A stretch of 64,000 nucleotides of DNA from Sphaerochaeta sp. (GCA_018399495.1 JAGYOG010000001.1:124001-188000); one strand, 5' to 3'. Positions 1-9,189 are shown, counted from the first letter of the stretch. Made by a program: numbers and translations. Notes: a model not told the origin generated them from the sequence alone.

Positions 1-53
1 TTCAATCCAGGAGTATCTCCTCCAGAGGTTAGAATCCCGATCAACTTACTCAT
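1..53 (-). CDS. pfkA: 6-phosphofructokinase, N-terminal fragment (cut by window edge)
   Basis: Only the first 17 codons are inside the window. They read MSKLIGILTSGGDTPGL, the glycine-rich ATP-binding start typical of PfkA-family phosphofructokinases (GGDxPGxN). The ATG at 53 is preceded by AAAGGAG at a normal distance. The upstream parA stop codon lies 5 bp away, so this gene is probably the last one of, or follows directly on, the ppk-CHAD-parA operon. Whether it is an ATP- or PPi-dependent enzyme cannot be told from this fragment. Confidence 0.8.
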   Translation of the reverse strand, partial: MSKLIGILTSGGDTPGL

Positions 54-58
54 CGATA

Positions 59-835
59 TTACTCCTTTTTCTCAGAACGCCCACTCGGTGAACGCTCTAT
101 CAGAAATGGTACCAGCTCTTCGTACAAACCACGGAAGGCAAGAGCACTTTTCCCCTTTGGATTGCTTGTTACTACCGGTTTCTGTATCTCACCCATTTTC
201 TCTATCTCACTAGCGAAAGGGATCACACTTTGCAATGCCTCGCTTCTGTGCAAAAGATCCAATGCTGTCTTCACTTGTAGCTTTTTTCTCCTGTCGAGCA
301 TGGAAACAACAAGATGCACCCTCGTATCCTTCTGCTGTAAACGTTCCAGCTCACCCCGCAATTGGTCATAGGCAAGTACCGCAAAGGGAGTGGGGACAAC
401 CGGAACCAACAGCATATCAGAGGCATACAGTACATTTTCACTGACTAGGCTCATGGTAGGGGAAGCATCGATGATGACCAGGTCATACGTGGATCTCAAC
501 TCCTCCAGTCGTTTTTCCAACCGATGGTGTGAGTGCTTCTTTGCATCAAAAAGAATGGAAAGATAGCGATAAGCCATAGAAGAAGGCAGTACATCGAGTG
601 AGGAGAAACTGGTGGCCTGAATCTGCTTTTTCAGCTGCTTCCCTCCCTTCACCAATGCTCGAGCATTGTGGCTCTTCTTTGGCTTTACATCCAGCAAGTA
701 GCTACTTGAGCCCAAGGGGTCAAGATCGACCAACAAGGTTCGTTGTCCGGCCATCGCAGAGAGCACTGCCAGATTCACACTGATGGTGCTCTTGCCTACT
801 CCCCCCTTGATGCTGTATACGGCCAGTGTTGTCAT
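59..835 (-). CDS. ParA/MinD-family ATPase in a polyphosphate operon
   Basis: 258 residues. The deviant Walker A motif KGGVGKST lies at residues 10-17, and DLDPLGSSS and VIIDASP supply the remaining nucleotide-binding motifs of ParA/Soj proteins, which form ATP-dependent dimers on the nucleoid or a surface and position cargo. The start at 835 is chosen because GGGAGGAG precedes it and its ATGA overlaps the stop of the CHAD gene. No parB or parS-like partner is seen in the window, and the neighbours are CHAD and ppk, so the cargo may not be DNA. A chromosome-partitioning role remains possible. Confidence 0.85.
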   Translation of the reverse strand: MTTLAVYSIKGGVGKSTISVNLAVLSAMAGQRTLLVDLDPLGSSSYLLDVKPKKSHNARALVKGGKQLKKQIQATSFSSLDVLPSSMAYRYLSILFDAKKHSHHRLEKRLEELRSTYDLVIIDASPTMSLVSENVLYASDMLLVPVVPTPFAVLAYDQLRGELERLQQKDTRVHLVVSMLDRRKKLQVKTALDLLHRSEALQSVIPFASEIEKMGEIQKPVVTSNPKGKSALAFRGLYEELVPFLIERSPSGRSEKKE

Positions 836-1818
836 ACCATCTCCTCCCAATATTCACTACTCACTTGTCGATACTCACCCGCAAGATGTTTTACTTCCTT
901 TTCTAAGTCAACCAATATCCTCAAGGATTCTATTGGTGCCTTTTTTTGCTTCAAAAGTAGATCCTGAAGTAGGATAAGATCATGCCATCGACCTAAAATC
1001 TTCTCGAGGGAATAGAGTTGCTTATCCTGTTTTACTGATGCCATCTCACTCACTGCAAGCAAAGAACGTACCCAACGCAGCACCTTGTGCATTGCCTGCA
1101 CATCCCTCTCTGAGTGTACCTTGTGAACTGCCTTAACCAATTTTCTGTGAGCCTTTGCTACCAGAACCTTTGGATGATACCCTGAGAAGGCAAACCGGTT
1201 CTGCTCTAAAAGTTCCTGAAGATCAGAGACAAAGGAGGCAGAAAGGGTATCCTTCAGTTTTACAAGATGTTTCTTGAACTTCAGCCGTTTCTGCTCTTGC
1301 GCCAGGCCTCTCTCGTCCAACAACTGAAATAGTACCTGATCATCACGAACTTTCCCTGCATAGTTCACCAGTTTCTTGAGCAATCGTTTCAAATCTTTCT
1401 GTCGCTCTTTGGAAAGTGTTTTCCCAATACGTGGAACTATCATATAGAGATTGCACAACGCTGTTCTGAATGCCTGCATCGATTTCATGTCTTCCAGATT
1501 TGCAATATGTTCAGAAAGGATTGCAACCTGTTTCTCACACCAACCAATGATGGGACTGTTGCACATCTCCCTGAAAGCCGGCACGGTAAGCAGTCCTTCA
1601 AGTTGAGCCTGGGTCTCAGAAAGTGGAAAAAGTTCCAGACGCAACTCCTCAGGAAAGTATCTCACTTCCCCTACAGGCTGTTTGTTCAGAAACAGTGTAC
1701 CCTCAAGCGGGATGGATGCTTCCATCCAGGCAATTCGATAGGGAGAGAAAGCCTGTTCCCAAGTTGCAGGAGCAGACTGGGTTTCGAATAACAGATAGTA
1801 CGGGCCGGTATTGTTCAT
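832..1818 (-). CDS. CHAD domain protein
   Basis: 328 residues. The C-terminal two thirds form an all-helical, lysine- and histidine-rich CHAD domain; conserved pieces such as HKVLRWVRSLLAVSE and LEKILGRWHDLILLQDLL are readable. CHAD domains bind inorganic polyphosphate and can localise proteins to polyphosphate granules. There is no N-terminal CYTH domain; the first 100 residues are unassigned. The gene overlaps ppk upstream by 4 bp and parA downstream by 4 bp, so the three are translationally coupled. The CHAD call rests on pattern and on the ppk context. Confidence 0.8.
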   Translation of the reverse strand: MNNTGPYYLLFETQSAPATWEQAFSPYRIAWMEASIPLEGTLFLNKQPVGEVRYFPEELRLELFPLSETQAQLEGLLTVPAFREMCNSPIIGWCEKQVAILSEHIANLEDMKSMQAFRTALCNLYMIVPRIGKTLSKERQKDLKRLLKKLVNYAGKVRDDQVLFQLLDERGLAQEQKRLKFKKHLVKLKDTLSASFVSDLQELLEQNRFAFSGYHPKVLVAKAHRKLVKAVHKVHSERDVQAMHKVLRWVRSLLAVSEMASVKQDKQLYSLEKILGRWHDLILLQDLLLKQKKAPIESLRILVDLEKEVKHLAGEYRQVSSEYWEEMV

Positions 1819-3878
1819 ATAGTTTCCTCCAACTGACTCTGATACCAGAGATACAAATCCCGTTGTGCACGAGGCTCATTGTTTTCACCAGTCTGAAGAC
1901 GCTGGTTGTAATTTTCTTCATGAATACTGAAAGAAGAGGCGGTGTCATTCCAGTGTGCCTGCAGGAACACCTCCAGTTCTTCCTTGATCCTGTCATCAAA
2001 GACAGGAACCATGACCTCGATACGGGTGTCAAGATTTCGTTCCATCCAATCCGCAGAACCAAGGAAATACAGTGGATTGCCCTTGTTGTGAAACTTGACC
2101 ACTCGAGTATGCTCAAGATACCGGTCAATCAAGGCCTTTCCCCGGAAATTGCTTTGTTCTGGGTAGAGTACCATGGAACATATTCCCCGGATCATCAAGG
2201 TAATGGATACTCCACTACGCTCAGCCTTGCATAAATGCTTAATCATTCCCTCATCAACGAGGTTGTTCAACTTGAGCGTAATTCCTGCAGGCCTACCCTC
2301 CCTCGCTTCCTCCATCTCCTTCTTGATCAGTGAGATGAATCGTTTGCGGGTATGGAAGGGAGAAACAATCAGATACTTGAACTTGATATCTGCAAACCCA
2401 CGGTCCAAGAGGGTGAAGAGTAAGTCAATTTCTTGGGTAATCTTTGGGTTGGAGGTAAGCAGAAGATGGTCACTGTACTGACTCGCCGTCACTTCGTTGA
2501 AATTCCCTGTTCCAATGATTGCTATCTTCTTCTGCTTCTTTCCACTGAGCCGAGTAATGAGACCAAGCTTGCTGTGTACCTTCATCCCCTCAACCCCATT
2601 GATCAGATTGATGTGGCGTTCACGGGTGAGGGTCTCAGTCCACTGCATGTTGATCTCCTCGTCAAACCGCGCCTGCAGCTCCAGGTACAATACGATCTCC
2701 TTCCCGTTCCTTGCTGCATTTCTGAGTGCATTGATTACATTGGATTTCTCCGGTACGCGGTAAAGCGCCATCTTGATTCCCTGCACTGTCCTATCCAAGG
2801 CTGCTTCCCGCAACAGGTCTATGATGCAATCATAACTGTGGTAAGGAAGTGTCACCAAGTGGTCTCGCTCTTCAATCTGATCAAGCAGACTTCGATCCTC
2901 CTTCAAGGTGTGGTGAGGCAAGGGAGGTTGCTCCTCAAAATACAGCTGGTCATTCCCGACCTTGGGGAAATGTAAAAAATCCCTTGCATTGTGATACCTA
3001 CCCCCGGGAATGATGATCCTGCACTGTTTCAGCTGTGCATGTTCCATGAAATAATCAAGCATAGTTTTGGGCAACTCCCGGTCATAGACAAACCTGACCG
3101 GATCACCTTGACTGCGCTGCTTGATGGAAGAGGAGAGTTTCTCATAGAGACTTCTGGTAATTTCATCCGTCAAATCATATTCACCATCACGGGTAATCTT
3201 GATGGTATAAGCATCATAACAGTCATAACTGAATGCCTTGAAGATGTCTGCCAACTTGAATCGGATAATATCTTCAAGGGCAATGAAGTGATGCCAGCCA
3301 CCACGAGAAGGCAGTTGCACGTACCGCTTAATCAACTCACTGGGAACCTCGATCAAGGCATAACGGAAATCCTTCGGATCGTCACTGTAGTACATATGCA
3401 CAGCAAGATAGAGCGTTACGTGCTTGAGATAAGGAAATGGTAGTTTTGGCTCAAGGAGAATAGGAAACAGGCGGTTTCTGAGTGTATGACGGAAAAACCC
3501 TTCCAGAAATTGTTTTTGCTCATCGGAAAGTGTTGATTCATCCACTATGGCTATATGATGTGTCCTGAGTGTTCTGAAGAGCTGTTCAACCACCCGATCC
3601 ATTCGATCATTGAGTCGTTTCACTTCCTTGAGAATCTGTTTGATCAAAGTTTTGGGATTGCTACTCTCCTTGAGTTTATAGTGCTCAGGATCAAGAAGAG
3701 CACGATGAATCGAGCCGACCCTTACTGCATAGAATTCATCCAGGTTGGAAGAGAATATCCCGATGAACTTTAATCGCTCCATCAAGGGAATATTCGGATT
3801 TTCAGCACTCATCAAAACCCGTTCATTGAAACTCAGCCATCTCAGTTCGCGATTCACATATACTTTTTTTGAACCCAT
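1815..3878 (-). CDS. ppk: polyphosphate kinase 1
   Basis: 687 residues, normal for PPK1, which reversibly makes polyphosphate from ATP. The N-terminal domain opens with NRELRWLSFNERVL. The phosphohistidine candidate is H435 in GMKVHSKLGL, and the second conserved histidine lies in FHNKGNPLYFLGSADW near the C-terminus. A predicted promoter lies about 40 bp upstream, and CHAD and parA follow with overlapping ends, suggesting one transcript. No frameshift or missing motif is seen. Confidence 0.95.
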   Translation of the reverse strand: MGSKKVYVNRELRWLSFNERVLMSAENPNIPLMERLKFIGIFSSNLDEFYAVRVGSIHRALLDPEHYKLKESSNPKTLIKQILKEVKRLNDRMDRVVEQLFRTLRTHHIAIVDESTLSDEQKQFLEGFFRHTLRNRLFPILLEPKLPFPYLKHVTLYLAVHMYYSDDPKDFRYALIEVPSELIKRYVQLPSRGGWHHFIALEDIIRFKLADIFKAFSYDCYDAYTIKITRDGEYDLTDEITRSLYEKLSSSIKQRSQGDPVRFVYDRELPKTMLDYFMEHAQLKQCRIIIPGGRYHNARDFLHFPKVGNDQLYFEEQPPLPHHTLKEDRSLLDQIEERDHLVTLPYHSYDCIIDLLREAALDRTVQGIKMALYRVPEKSNVINALRNAARNGKEIVLYLELQARFDEEINMQWTETLTRERHINLINGVEGMKVHSKLGLITRLSGKKQKKIAIIGTGNFNEVTASQYSDHLLLTSNPKITQEIDLLFTLLDRGFADIKFKYLIVSPFHTRKRFISLIKKEMEEAREGRPAGITLKLNNLVDEGMIKHLCKAERSGVSITLMIRGICSMVLYPEQSNFRGKALIDRYLEHTRVVKFHNKGNPLYFLGSADWMERNLDTRIEVMVPVFDDRIKEELEVFLQAHWNDTASSFSIHEENYNQRLQTGENNEPRAQRDLYLWYQSQLEETI

Positions 3879-3915
3879 CGCTATGCTCCATGTAGTTTTA
3901 ATACCCTACAGAACT

Positions 3916-3945
3916 AGTATACGGGCTCCCAAGAAGCACTGTCCA
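3916..3945 (-). promoter_or_regulatory. predicted sigma-70 promoter for ppk-CHAD-parA
   Basis: On the minus strand TGGACA, an 18-base spacer, then TATACT. It ends 37 bases before the ppk start codon. Pattern match only. Confidence 0.5.
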
Positions 3946-4096
3946 CGATGAATTATAAGAAATTTGGTAAATATACTATAATAATATCAATTTTATTCAT
4001 TTTCGTTCGGTATCAACACTTTAGAAACCTTCTGCTCCCTGAGGGTATGTTCCCCTGCTGTTTTTTGGTATATTGGAGAACGTGAACGGAGGATTC

Positions 4097-5296
4097 ATGG
4101 AAACATTGCTTACACGTTATGCACGTCTTGTTGTTGAAGTGCAATTGAAATTACGCGAGGGGGACAGCCTCTCGATAAACAGTGACGCGAGTACCCTATC
4201 TTTTGCCCGGTTGCTTGCACAGACGGCCGCTATTGCCACTAGGCAGACGGTCACCATCGTACATACCAATCATGGGAAGGTGGTTGACGCCATACCCATC
4301 GAACCAATAGAGAAAGAAATCTTCCGTCCTCCCGTACAGGGATCCGTCATGTGCCATATTATAGACCTCGACGGACATCCCTACCTAACCCCAACTGATC
4401 TCAACACTGCAGCAGATGAGGTTACAACCTTGGGAAAATATGGGTTGCTTGCTGATCCCGTTTTCCTTGACCGGAGAATTGCAGTTCCTTGGGCGAATAT
4501 TCCTTATCCCGGCCCTCGCTGGGCTTTGCAGTTGCTTGGTTCCCAAGCGAGCGAAGATGATATGTGGAAACTATTCACTGCGCTTTATCGTATTGAAGAT
4601 GAGCACGCCTTTCGTTTTTGGGAAGAGCAAGGGAACCTCCTGGCATACAGAAAACAAAAACTGAATGAACAAGGACGCTGTATCCTGCATATGGTTGGCG
4701 ATGGCTGGCAGATGGAAGCTATCATGGCTAGGGACACAGTCTGGGCAGGAGGAATACAAACCTTGCCAAGCCAACGTTCGTTCTTCTCTTCCCTACCGGT
4801 ACAAGCGCTCCATGCCGCCATTGATGCAAACAGTGCCAAGGGAACATTCACATCCTCCAGGCCCTTCTATGTACTTGGAAAGGAAGTCAAGGGAGCTCGC
4901 TTCACTGTAGAAGATGGAATGGTCATCGACTATACAGCGGAGACAGGAGAGGATGCCCTGGAGGTGCTCTTTTCCGTGGATGAGGGAGCAAAACGTGTCA
5001 GTGAAATCGCCCTTGCGGACCATGACACGGTTGAAAGCCACTATCTAGGAAAATCGATTCATCCCCACTTTGCTCGAGAGATGACGAGTATGATTGTGCT
5101 TGGAGGACTCTCCCTGGACAATCTGACAACGCAACAAAATGAAGAGGATATCAATAAAAGTTCGCTCTGCACGTCTCTGGTGAGAGTAGCTATCCCAATC
5201 GGGGACAGCCACCTTTCGGTAACACTTCACAGGGAAGATGGAACTGATGCCTCTCTCATGGAAGAAGGAATATTCACGGAGGAGGAACTGATATGA
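4097..5296 (+). CDS. M29 aminopeptidase paralog, metal ligands lost
   Basis: 399 residues from the ATG preceded by CGGAGGATTC. It aligns along its whole length with the next gene, an intact M29 (AmpS/AmpT-type) metallo-aminopeptidase. At ligand positions it differs: NLPTEEIF is SLPVQALH, SCHLALG is SMIVLGG, and MHVDF is VRVAI. Only the glutamate in SEIALAD matches. It is therefore probably not a peptidase by itself. It overlaps its paralog by 4 bp (ATGA), so the two products are likely made together; M29 enzymes are dimers, and a regulatory heterodimer is a reasonable inference. Alternatively it has another substrate or is decaying, although the frame is fully open. Confidence 0.8.
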   Translation: METLLTRYARLVVEVQLKLREGDSLSINSDASTLSFARLLAQTAAIATRQTVTIVHTNHGKVVDAIPIEPIEKEIFRPPVQGSVMCHIIDLDGHPYLTPTDLNTAADEVTTLGKYGLLADPVFLDRRIAVPWANIPYPGPRWALQLLGSQASEDDMWKLFTALYRIEDEHAFRFWEEQGNLLAYRKQKLNEQGRCILHMVGDGWQMEAIMARDTVWAGGIQTLPSQRSFFSSLPVQALHAAIDANSAKGTFTSSRPFYVLGKEVKGARFTVEDGMVIDYTAETGEDALEVLFSVDEGAKRVSEIALADHDTVESHYLGKSIHPHFAREMTSMIVLGGLSLDNLTTQQNEEDINKSSLCTSLVRVAIPIGDSHLSVTLHREDGTDASLMEEGIFTEEELI

Positions 5297-6516
5297 ACCA
5301 ACAAGAAATTGAGAGATACGCTGACTTGATCATCCGTAAGGGAATCAACCTACAGAGCGGAAAAGGTGTTGTCATCACCACAGGACCGGGCACCTATTAC
5401 TTCGCCCGTGCGCTGAGCAAGTCAGCTTACCGTAGCGGTGCAAGCTACGTGCAAGTACTGCTTGATGACCTTGATGTCCTCTCTTCCCGCTTACAACATC
5501 AGGATGATGAAGCATTGAAATTCAACCCGCATTTCATCAAGACATTCGACTACGAGTTCGTCAGTGAGGGTTGGTCCCATATCCGGATCGACAGCACTGA
5601 GGAGAGACTTGATCATGCTCCGCTCGATGGTAGGAAGAACCAGATCCTTGGAAAGGCTAAACGGCAGTTCAGTGAAGCAAAAACCAAGAAACTAATGCGC
5701 CATCAACTCCCTTGGTGTGTATGTGTTGCTCCCGGTCCCCTTTGGGCGAAACAAGTACTGGGAGATGACGCAACCACTGATGATCTCATGAAGGTACTTA
5801 CTCCTATCTTGCTCCTTGATGCAAATGATCCACAGAAGGCTTGGGATGAGAAGGCAGTTCTCCTGAAGAAACGCCAAGACTACCTCAATGGACTCGGGAT
5901 CGACACACTGCACTACCAGAGCAGCAAGAGTGACCTGACTATCGGGTTCACAGACAAGGCCCTCTTCACCGGAGGGAGCGAGACACTACCTGATGGCAGG
6001 GAGTTTTTCGCCAATCTCCCCACTGAGGAGATTTTCACTACACCGAACAACCTCCGCGCAGAAGGCTATATTACCACAACCAAACCGGTGGAGGTACTGA
6101 ACACCACCACCGAGGAAGTCCGCTTTGTATTCAAGGATGGAAAGGTGGTTGAGTATCAGGCCAAGGCGGGACAGGATGCGTTGGACAGGTTCTTTGCCAT
6201 TGATGACGGGACGCGTAGACTTGGGGAGGTTGCATTGGTGGATGAGACCAGCCCGATAGCGAAAAGCAATCTTGTTTTCAACTCAATCCTGCTTGATGAG
6301 AATGCCTCCTGCCACCTGGCTCTTGGAGAGGGATATCCCACTGCACTGAAGGATGGTGCAACATTGGATACCAAGGAACAGCTGCAACAAGCACATTGCA
6401 ATACCAGCTTGATGCATGTTGATTTCATGGTAGGCTCCCAAGACATGAAAATCACCGCCTATACAGATGATGGGCATCAAGTAGTGATTATGGAAAATGG
6501 GACGTTTACTTTCTAA
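5293..6516 (+). CDS. M29-family metallo-aminopeptidase
   Basis: 407 residues, usual family length. The expected two-metal ligands are visible: E245/E246 in NLPTEEIFTTP, E312 in GEVALVDE, H341 in ENASCHLALG, and H375 with D377 in NTSLMHVDF; the family tyrosine may be Y348. M29 enzymes release N-terminal residues from peptides in the cytoplasm; there is no signal peptide here. The start codon overlaps the stop of the degenerate paralog upstream. The 3' end overlaps the convergent coaX by 4 bp. Confidence 0.9.
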   Translation: MNQQEIERYADLIIRKGINLQSGKGVVITTGPGTYYFARALSKSAYRSGASYVQVLLDDLDVLSSRLQHQDDEALKFNPHFIKTFDYEFVSEGWSHIRIDSTEERLDHAPLDGRKNQILGKAKRQFSEAKTKKLMRHQLPWCVCVAPGPLWAKQVLGDDATTDDLMKVLTPILLLDANDPQKAWDEKAVLLKKRQDYLNGLGIDTLHYQSSKSDLTIGFTDKALFTGGSETLPDGREFFANLPTEEIFTTPNNLRAEGYITTTKPVEVLNTTTEEVRFVFKDGKVVEYQAKAGQDALDRFFAIDDGTRRLGEVALVDETSPIAKSNLVFNSILLDENASCHLALGEGYPTALKDGATLDTKEQLQQAHCNTSLMHVDFMVGSQDMKITAYTDDGHQVVIMENGTFTF

Positions 6517-7274
6517 TTAAGTTCTTCGATGAGCTTAAGCCCATCAAGCGTATGCATAATTGCAATCTGATTGATCCGGTCGATGAGCGGGGCGATGGTC
6601 CTGCTCAGACCACCGGTTGCTATAACGTATACCTCTTTACCAATCTCCTGTTCAACACGCTCGATCATGGTCTTTACCATGCCGGCGTAACCAAACATGA
6701 TTCCGCTCCTGATCGAGTCCTTGCTGTTCTGCCCAAGGACAGAGGGAGGAATTTTTAATTCTACCTGGGGGAGCTGTGCTGTATTCCCAAAGAGAGCGTT
6801 CACCGCAGTAACCAGGCCAGGGGCAATGGAAACTCCCAGCACAGAACCATCACTGTCCACTGTCGCCAGGGTAAGTGCAGTTCCGAAATCAACAACCACT
6901 ACTGCATGCTCTGGGCATGCAAAATGCGCTTGGGCAAGGTTTGCTAACAGGTCACTCCCCAGTTCAGCGGGAATGGTCTCTCGTTTCAAACCTGTATTTG
7001 CAGTATGATCAACCATCAGGGGCTGCACATCAAACAATCTCATGATGTTCTTCTGCATTGACCTCGTGAGGTTGGGAACAACAGAGCTGATCACAGCCCG
7101 GTTGATATCATGCTTGTAGAGTTGTGAATGACTCAATAGGCTATCCAGCACAACAAAATACTCATCGCTGGTCTTTCGTTGGTCACTATATATCCTGTAT
7201 GAGTGTATCCATTGCTGTCCGTCATGGACAGCAATCACAATATTCGTATTTCCAATATCTACAGCAAGCAGCAT
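6513..7274 (-). CDS. coaX: type III pantothenate kinase
   Basis: 253 residues. It starts MLLAVDIGNTN, the phosphate-binding motif of the ASKHA-fold CoaX kinases, and contains VVDFGTALTLATVD and ATGGLSRT, also typical. It phosphorylates pantothenate, the first step of coenzyme A synthesis, in the cytoplasm. The gene follows the ABC-F gene by 9 bp on the same strand, so the two are probably cotranscribed. Confidence 0.93.
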   Translation of the reverse strand: MLLAVDIGNTNIVIAVHDGQQWIHSYRIYSDQRKTSDEYFVVLDSLLSHSQLYKHDINRAVISSVVPNLTRSMQKNIMRLFDVQPLMVDHTANTGLKRETIPAELGSDLLANLAQAHFACPEHAVVVVDFGTALTLATVDSDGSVLGVSIAPGLVTAVNALFGNTAQLPQVELKIPPSVLGQNSKDSIRSGIMFGYAGMVKTMIERVEQEIGKEVYVIATGGLSRTIAPLIDRINQIAIMHTLDGLKLIEELN

Positions 7275-7283
7275 GAGACCTCC

Positions 7284-8921
7284 TTATAAGGCCATGGCAT
7301 GATGAGAACCACTATACATCTTATCACGTAATACCTTGATGGATTCGTCATTGAAATAATCCTCGAATCCAATCAGCCTGTCAATAACGCCGGATGGGGT
7401 GAACTCGATAATTCGGTTTGCAATTGTATCAACAAACTGATGATCATGGCTGTTGAAAAGCAAGACACCGCTGAATTCAATCAATCCGTCATTGAGGGCA
7501 GTGATGGCTTCCAAGTCAAGATGGCTTGTCGGTTCATCCAGAATCAAGCAGTTGGATTGCTCCAGCATCATGCGGGCAAGTACGACTCTAACCTTCTCCC
7601 CTCCACTGAGTACCGTGCAGTCCTTGAGCGCATCATCACCACTAAAGAGCATTCTGCCGAGGAAGGAGCGGATGTACGTATCATCCTTATCACTACTGTA
7701 CGTCCTGAGCCAATCGGTAATGGATACATGTTCACTGAAAAGATGGGCATTGTTCTTGGGAAAGTATGAGAGACTGGTGGTAACCCCCCACTCATAGGTG
7801 CCTTCATCTGGTTCCATGTTTCCATTGAGAATCTCAAACAGTACAGTTTTTGCAAAGTGGTTCGGTCCAACAAAGGCTACTTTGTCATTTCCGTTGAGTA
7901 CCATGCTGAAATTGTCCAACACTTTTTCGCCCTCAATGGTCTTGGTCAGTCCCTTGACTTCCAGGATCTTCTTCCCGACTTCTCGTTCCGGTTTGAATGC
8001 CACATAGGGGAATCGTCTGCTGGACGGTTTGATATCATCAATGGTGAGTTTATCAATCAACTTCTTGCGGCTGGTTGCCTGCTTTGCCTTAGCCACATTG
8101 CTGCTGAATCGTTGGATGAAATCTTTCAATTCGGATATCTTTTCTTCCCTGCGTTTCTTCATATCCTTCATCTGCTTTGCAGCAAGCTGGCTTGAGAGAT
8201 ACCAGAAATCGTAGTTTCCGACATAAAGTTGGATTTTACCAAAATCAATGTCTGCAATATGGGTACAAACGGTGTTCAGGAAATGACGGTCATGGCTTAC
8301 TACAATGACGGTATTGTCAAAGTTGGAAAGAAATTCCTCAAGCCAATGGATGGATTCAAGGTCGAGGTGGTTGGTAGGTTCGTCGAGCAACAAGATGTCA
8401 GGATTACCGAATAGTGCCTGAGCCAGAAGAACACGAACCTTTATGTTGTCTTCCACCTCTGCCATCATTTTCTGCTGCATATCGGTGTTGAGGCCAAGCC
8501 CGTCAAGCATCTGTGCTGCCTGGGCTTCAGCTTCCCATCCACCAAGATCGGCAAAGTCACCTTCGAGTTCTGCTGCCCTAAGGCCATCCTCCTCGGTGAA
8601 ATCTTCCTTTGCATAGATGGCATCACGTTCTTTCATAATTGAATAGAGCTGTTCGTAGCCCATGATCACGGTTTCAATCACAGAATATTCATTGAAGGCA
8701 AAGTGATCCTGTCTGAGTACTGCCATACGTTGACCGGAGGAAATGATGACTTCACCACTATCTGCCTCAATCTCACCACTGAGAATTTTCAGAAAGGTGG
8801 ACTTACCCGCCCCATTCGCTCCGATTACCCCATAGCAGTTTCCTGGGGTGAATTTTATGTTGACTTCTTTGAAGAGTACTTGTGTCCCGTAGGATAGACC
8901 AATGTTAGCAGCTGTTATCAT
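7284..8921 (-). CDS. ABC-F family ATPase (YbiT-like)
   Basis: 545 residues with two ABC domains and no membrane segment. Walker A GANGAGKST lies near residue 38, Walker B LLLDEPTNHLD and signature LSGGEKVRV are present, and an ABC-F linker of charged helices joins the halves. The second Walker A is atypical (GPNHFAKT), with N-H-F-A where GKS/T would be expected, so the second site may be weak. ABC-F proteins act on ribosomes. The start at 8921 is favoured over one at 8942 because AGAGGA precedes it. Confidence 0.88.
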   Translation of the reverse strand: MITAANIGLSYGTQVLFKEVNIKFTPGNCYGVIGANGAGKSTFLKILSGEIEADSGEVIISSGQRMAVLRQDHFAFNEYSVIETVIMGYEQLYSIMKERDAIYAKEDFTEEDGLRAAELEGDFADLGGWEAEAQAAQMLDGLGLNTDMQQKMMAEVEDNIKVRVLLAQALFGNPDILLLDEPTNHLDLESIHWLEEFLSNFDNTVIVVSHDRHFLNTVCTHIADIDFGKIQLYVGNYDFWYLSSQLAAKQMKDMKKRREEKISELKDFIQRFSSNVAKAKQATSRKKLIDKLTIDDIKPSSRRFPYVAFKPEREVGKKILEVKGLTKTIEGEKVLDNFSMVLNGNDKVAFVGPNHFAKTVLFEILNGNMEPDEGTYEWGVTTSLSYFPKNNAHLFSEHVSITDWLRTYSSDKDDTYIRSFLGRMLFSGDDALKDCTVLSGGEKVRVVLARMMLEQSNCLILDEPTSHLDLEAITALNDGLIEFSGVLLFNSHDHQFVDTIANRIIEFTPSGVIDRLIGFEDYFNDESIKVLRDKMYSGSHHAMAL

Positions 8922-8950
8922 GATTTGTGGTTCCTCTTGCATAGTATCCG

Positions 8951-8980
8951 AAAAAAAAGAGCAACCTGCAAGGCTGCCCC
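8951..8980 (-). terminator. terminator of the tRNA-Gln/Glu unit
   Basis: On the minus strand GGGCAGCC, loop TTGCA, GGTTGCTC, then eight T. It sits between tRNA-Glu and the ABC-F start codon. Confidence 0.75.
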
Positions 8981-8995
8981 TTCCATATAAACTAT

Positions 8996-9065
8996 AGTTC
9001 CTAGGGGAATCGAACCCCTATTTAGAGACTGAGAATCTCCTGTCCTAACCATTAGACGAAGGAAC
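8996..9065 (-). tRNA. tRNA-Glu (anticodon CTC)
   Basis: The minus strand gives acceptor GTTCC, D arm TCTAATGGTTAGGA, anticodon stem GGAGA/TCTCT with loop TTCTCAG (CTC, reads GAG), and T arm GGGGTTCGATTCCCC. Cloverleaf inferred by eye. Confidence 0.9.
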
Positions 9066-9071
9066 CGGTGT

Positions 9072-9142
9072 CTGGGATGGAGGGATTCGAACCCCCAAAG
9101 GCAGAACCAGAATCTGCAGTGTTACCATTACACTACATCCCA
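9072..9142 (-). tRNA. tRNA-Gln (anticodon CTG)
   Basis: Minus-strand cloverleaf: acceptor TGGGATG/CATCCCA, anticodon stem GCAGA/TCTGC with loop TTCTGGT (CTG, reads CAG), and T arm GGGGGTTCGAATCCCTC. It lies 6 bp upstream of tRNA-Glu in one unit. Confidence 0.92.
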
Positions 9143-9160
9143 ATGTCAAAATCCTGTGGT

Positions 9161-9189
9161 AGGATACGGAAATGCGTATACTTTGTCAA
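9161..9189 (-). promoter_or_regulatory. promoter of the tRNA-Gln/Glu unit
   Basis: TTGACA, 17-base spacer, TATCCT on the minus strand, 18 bases before the tRNA-Gln 5' end. It has a perfect -35 and ideal spacing. Confidence 0.75.

Noticed and set aside
1623-2234. 203-codon open frame on the plus strand
   Set aside because: It lies antisense across the CHAD and ppk genes, which are clearly real.
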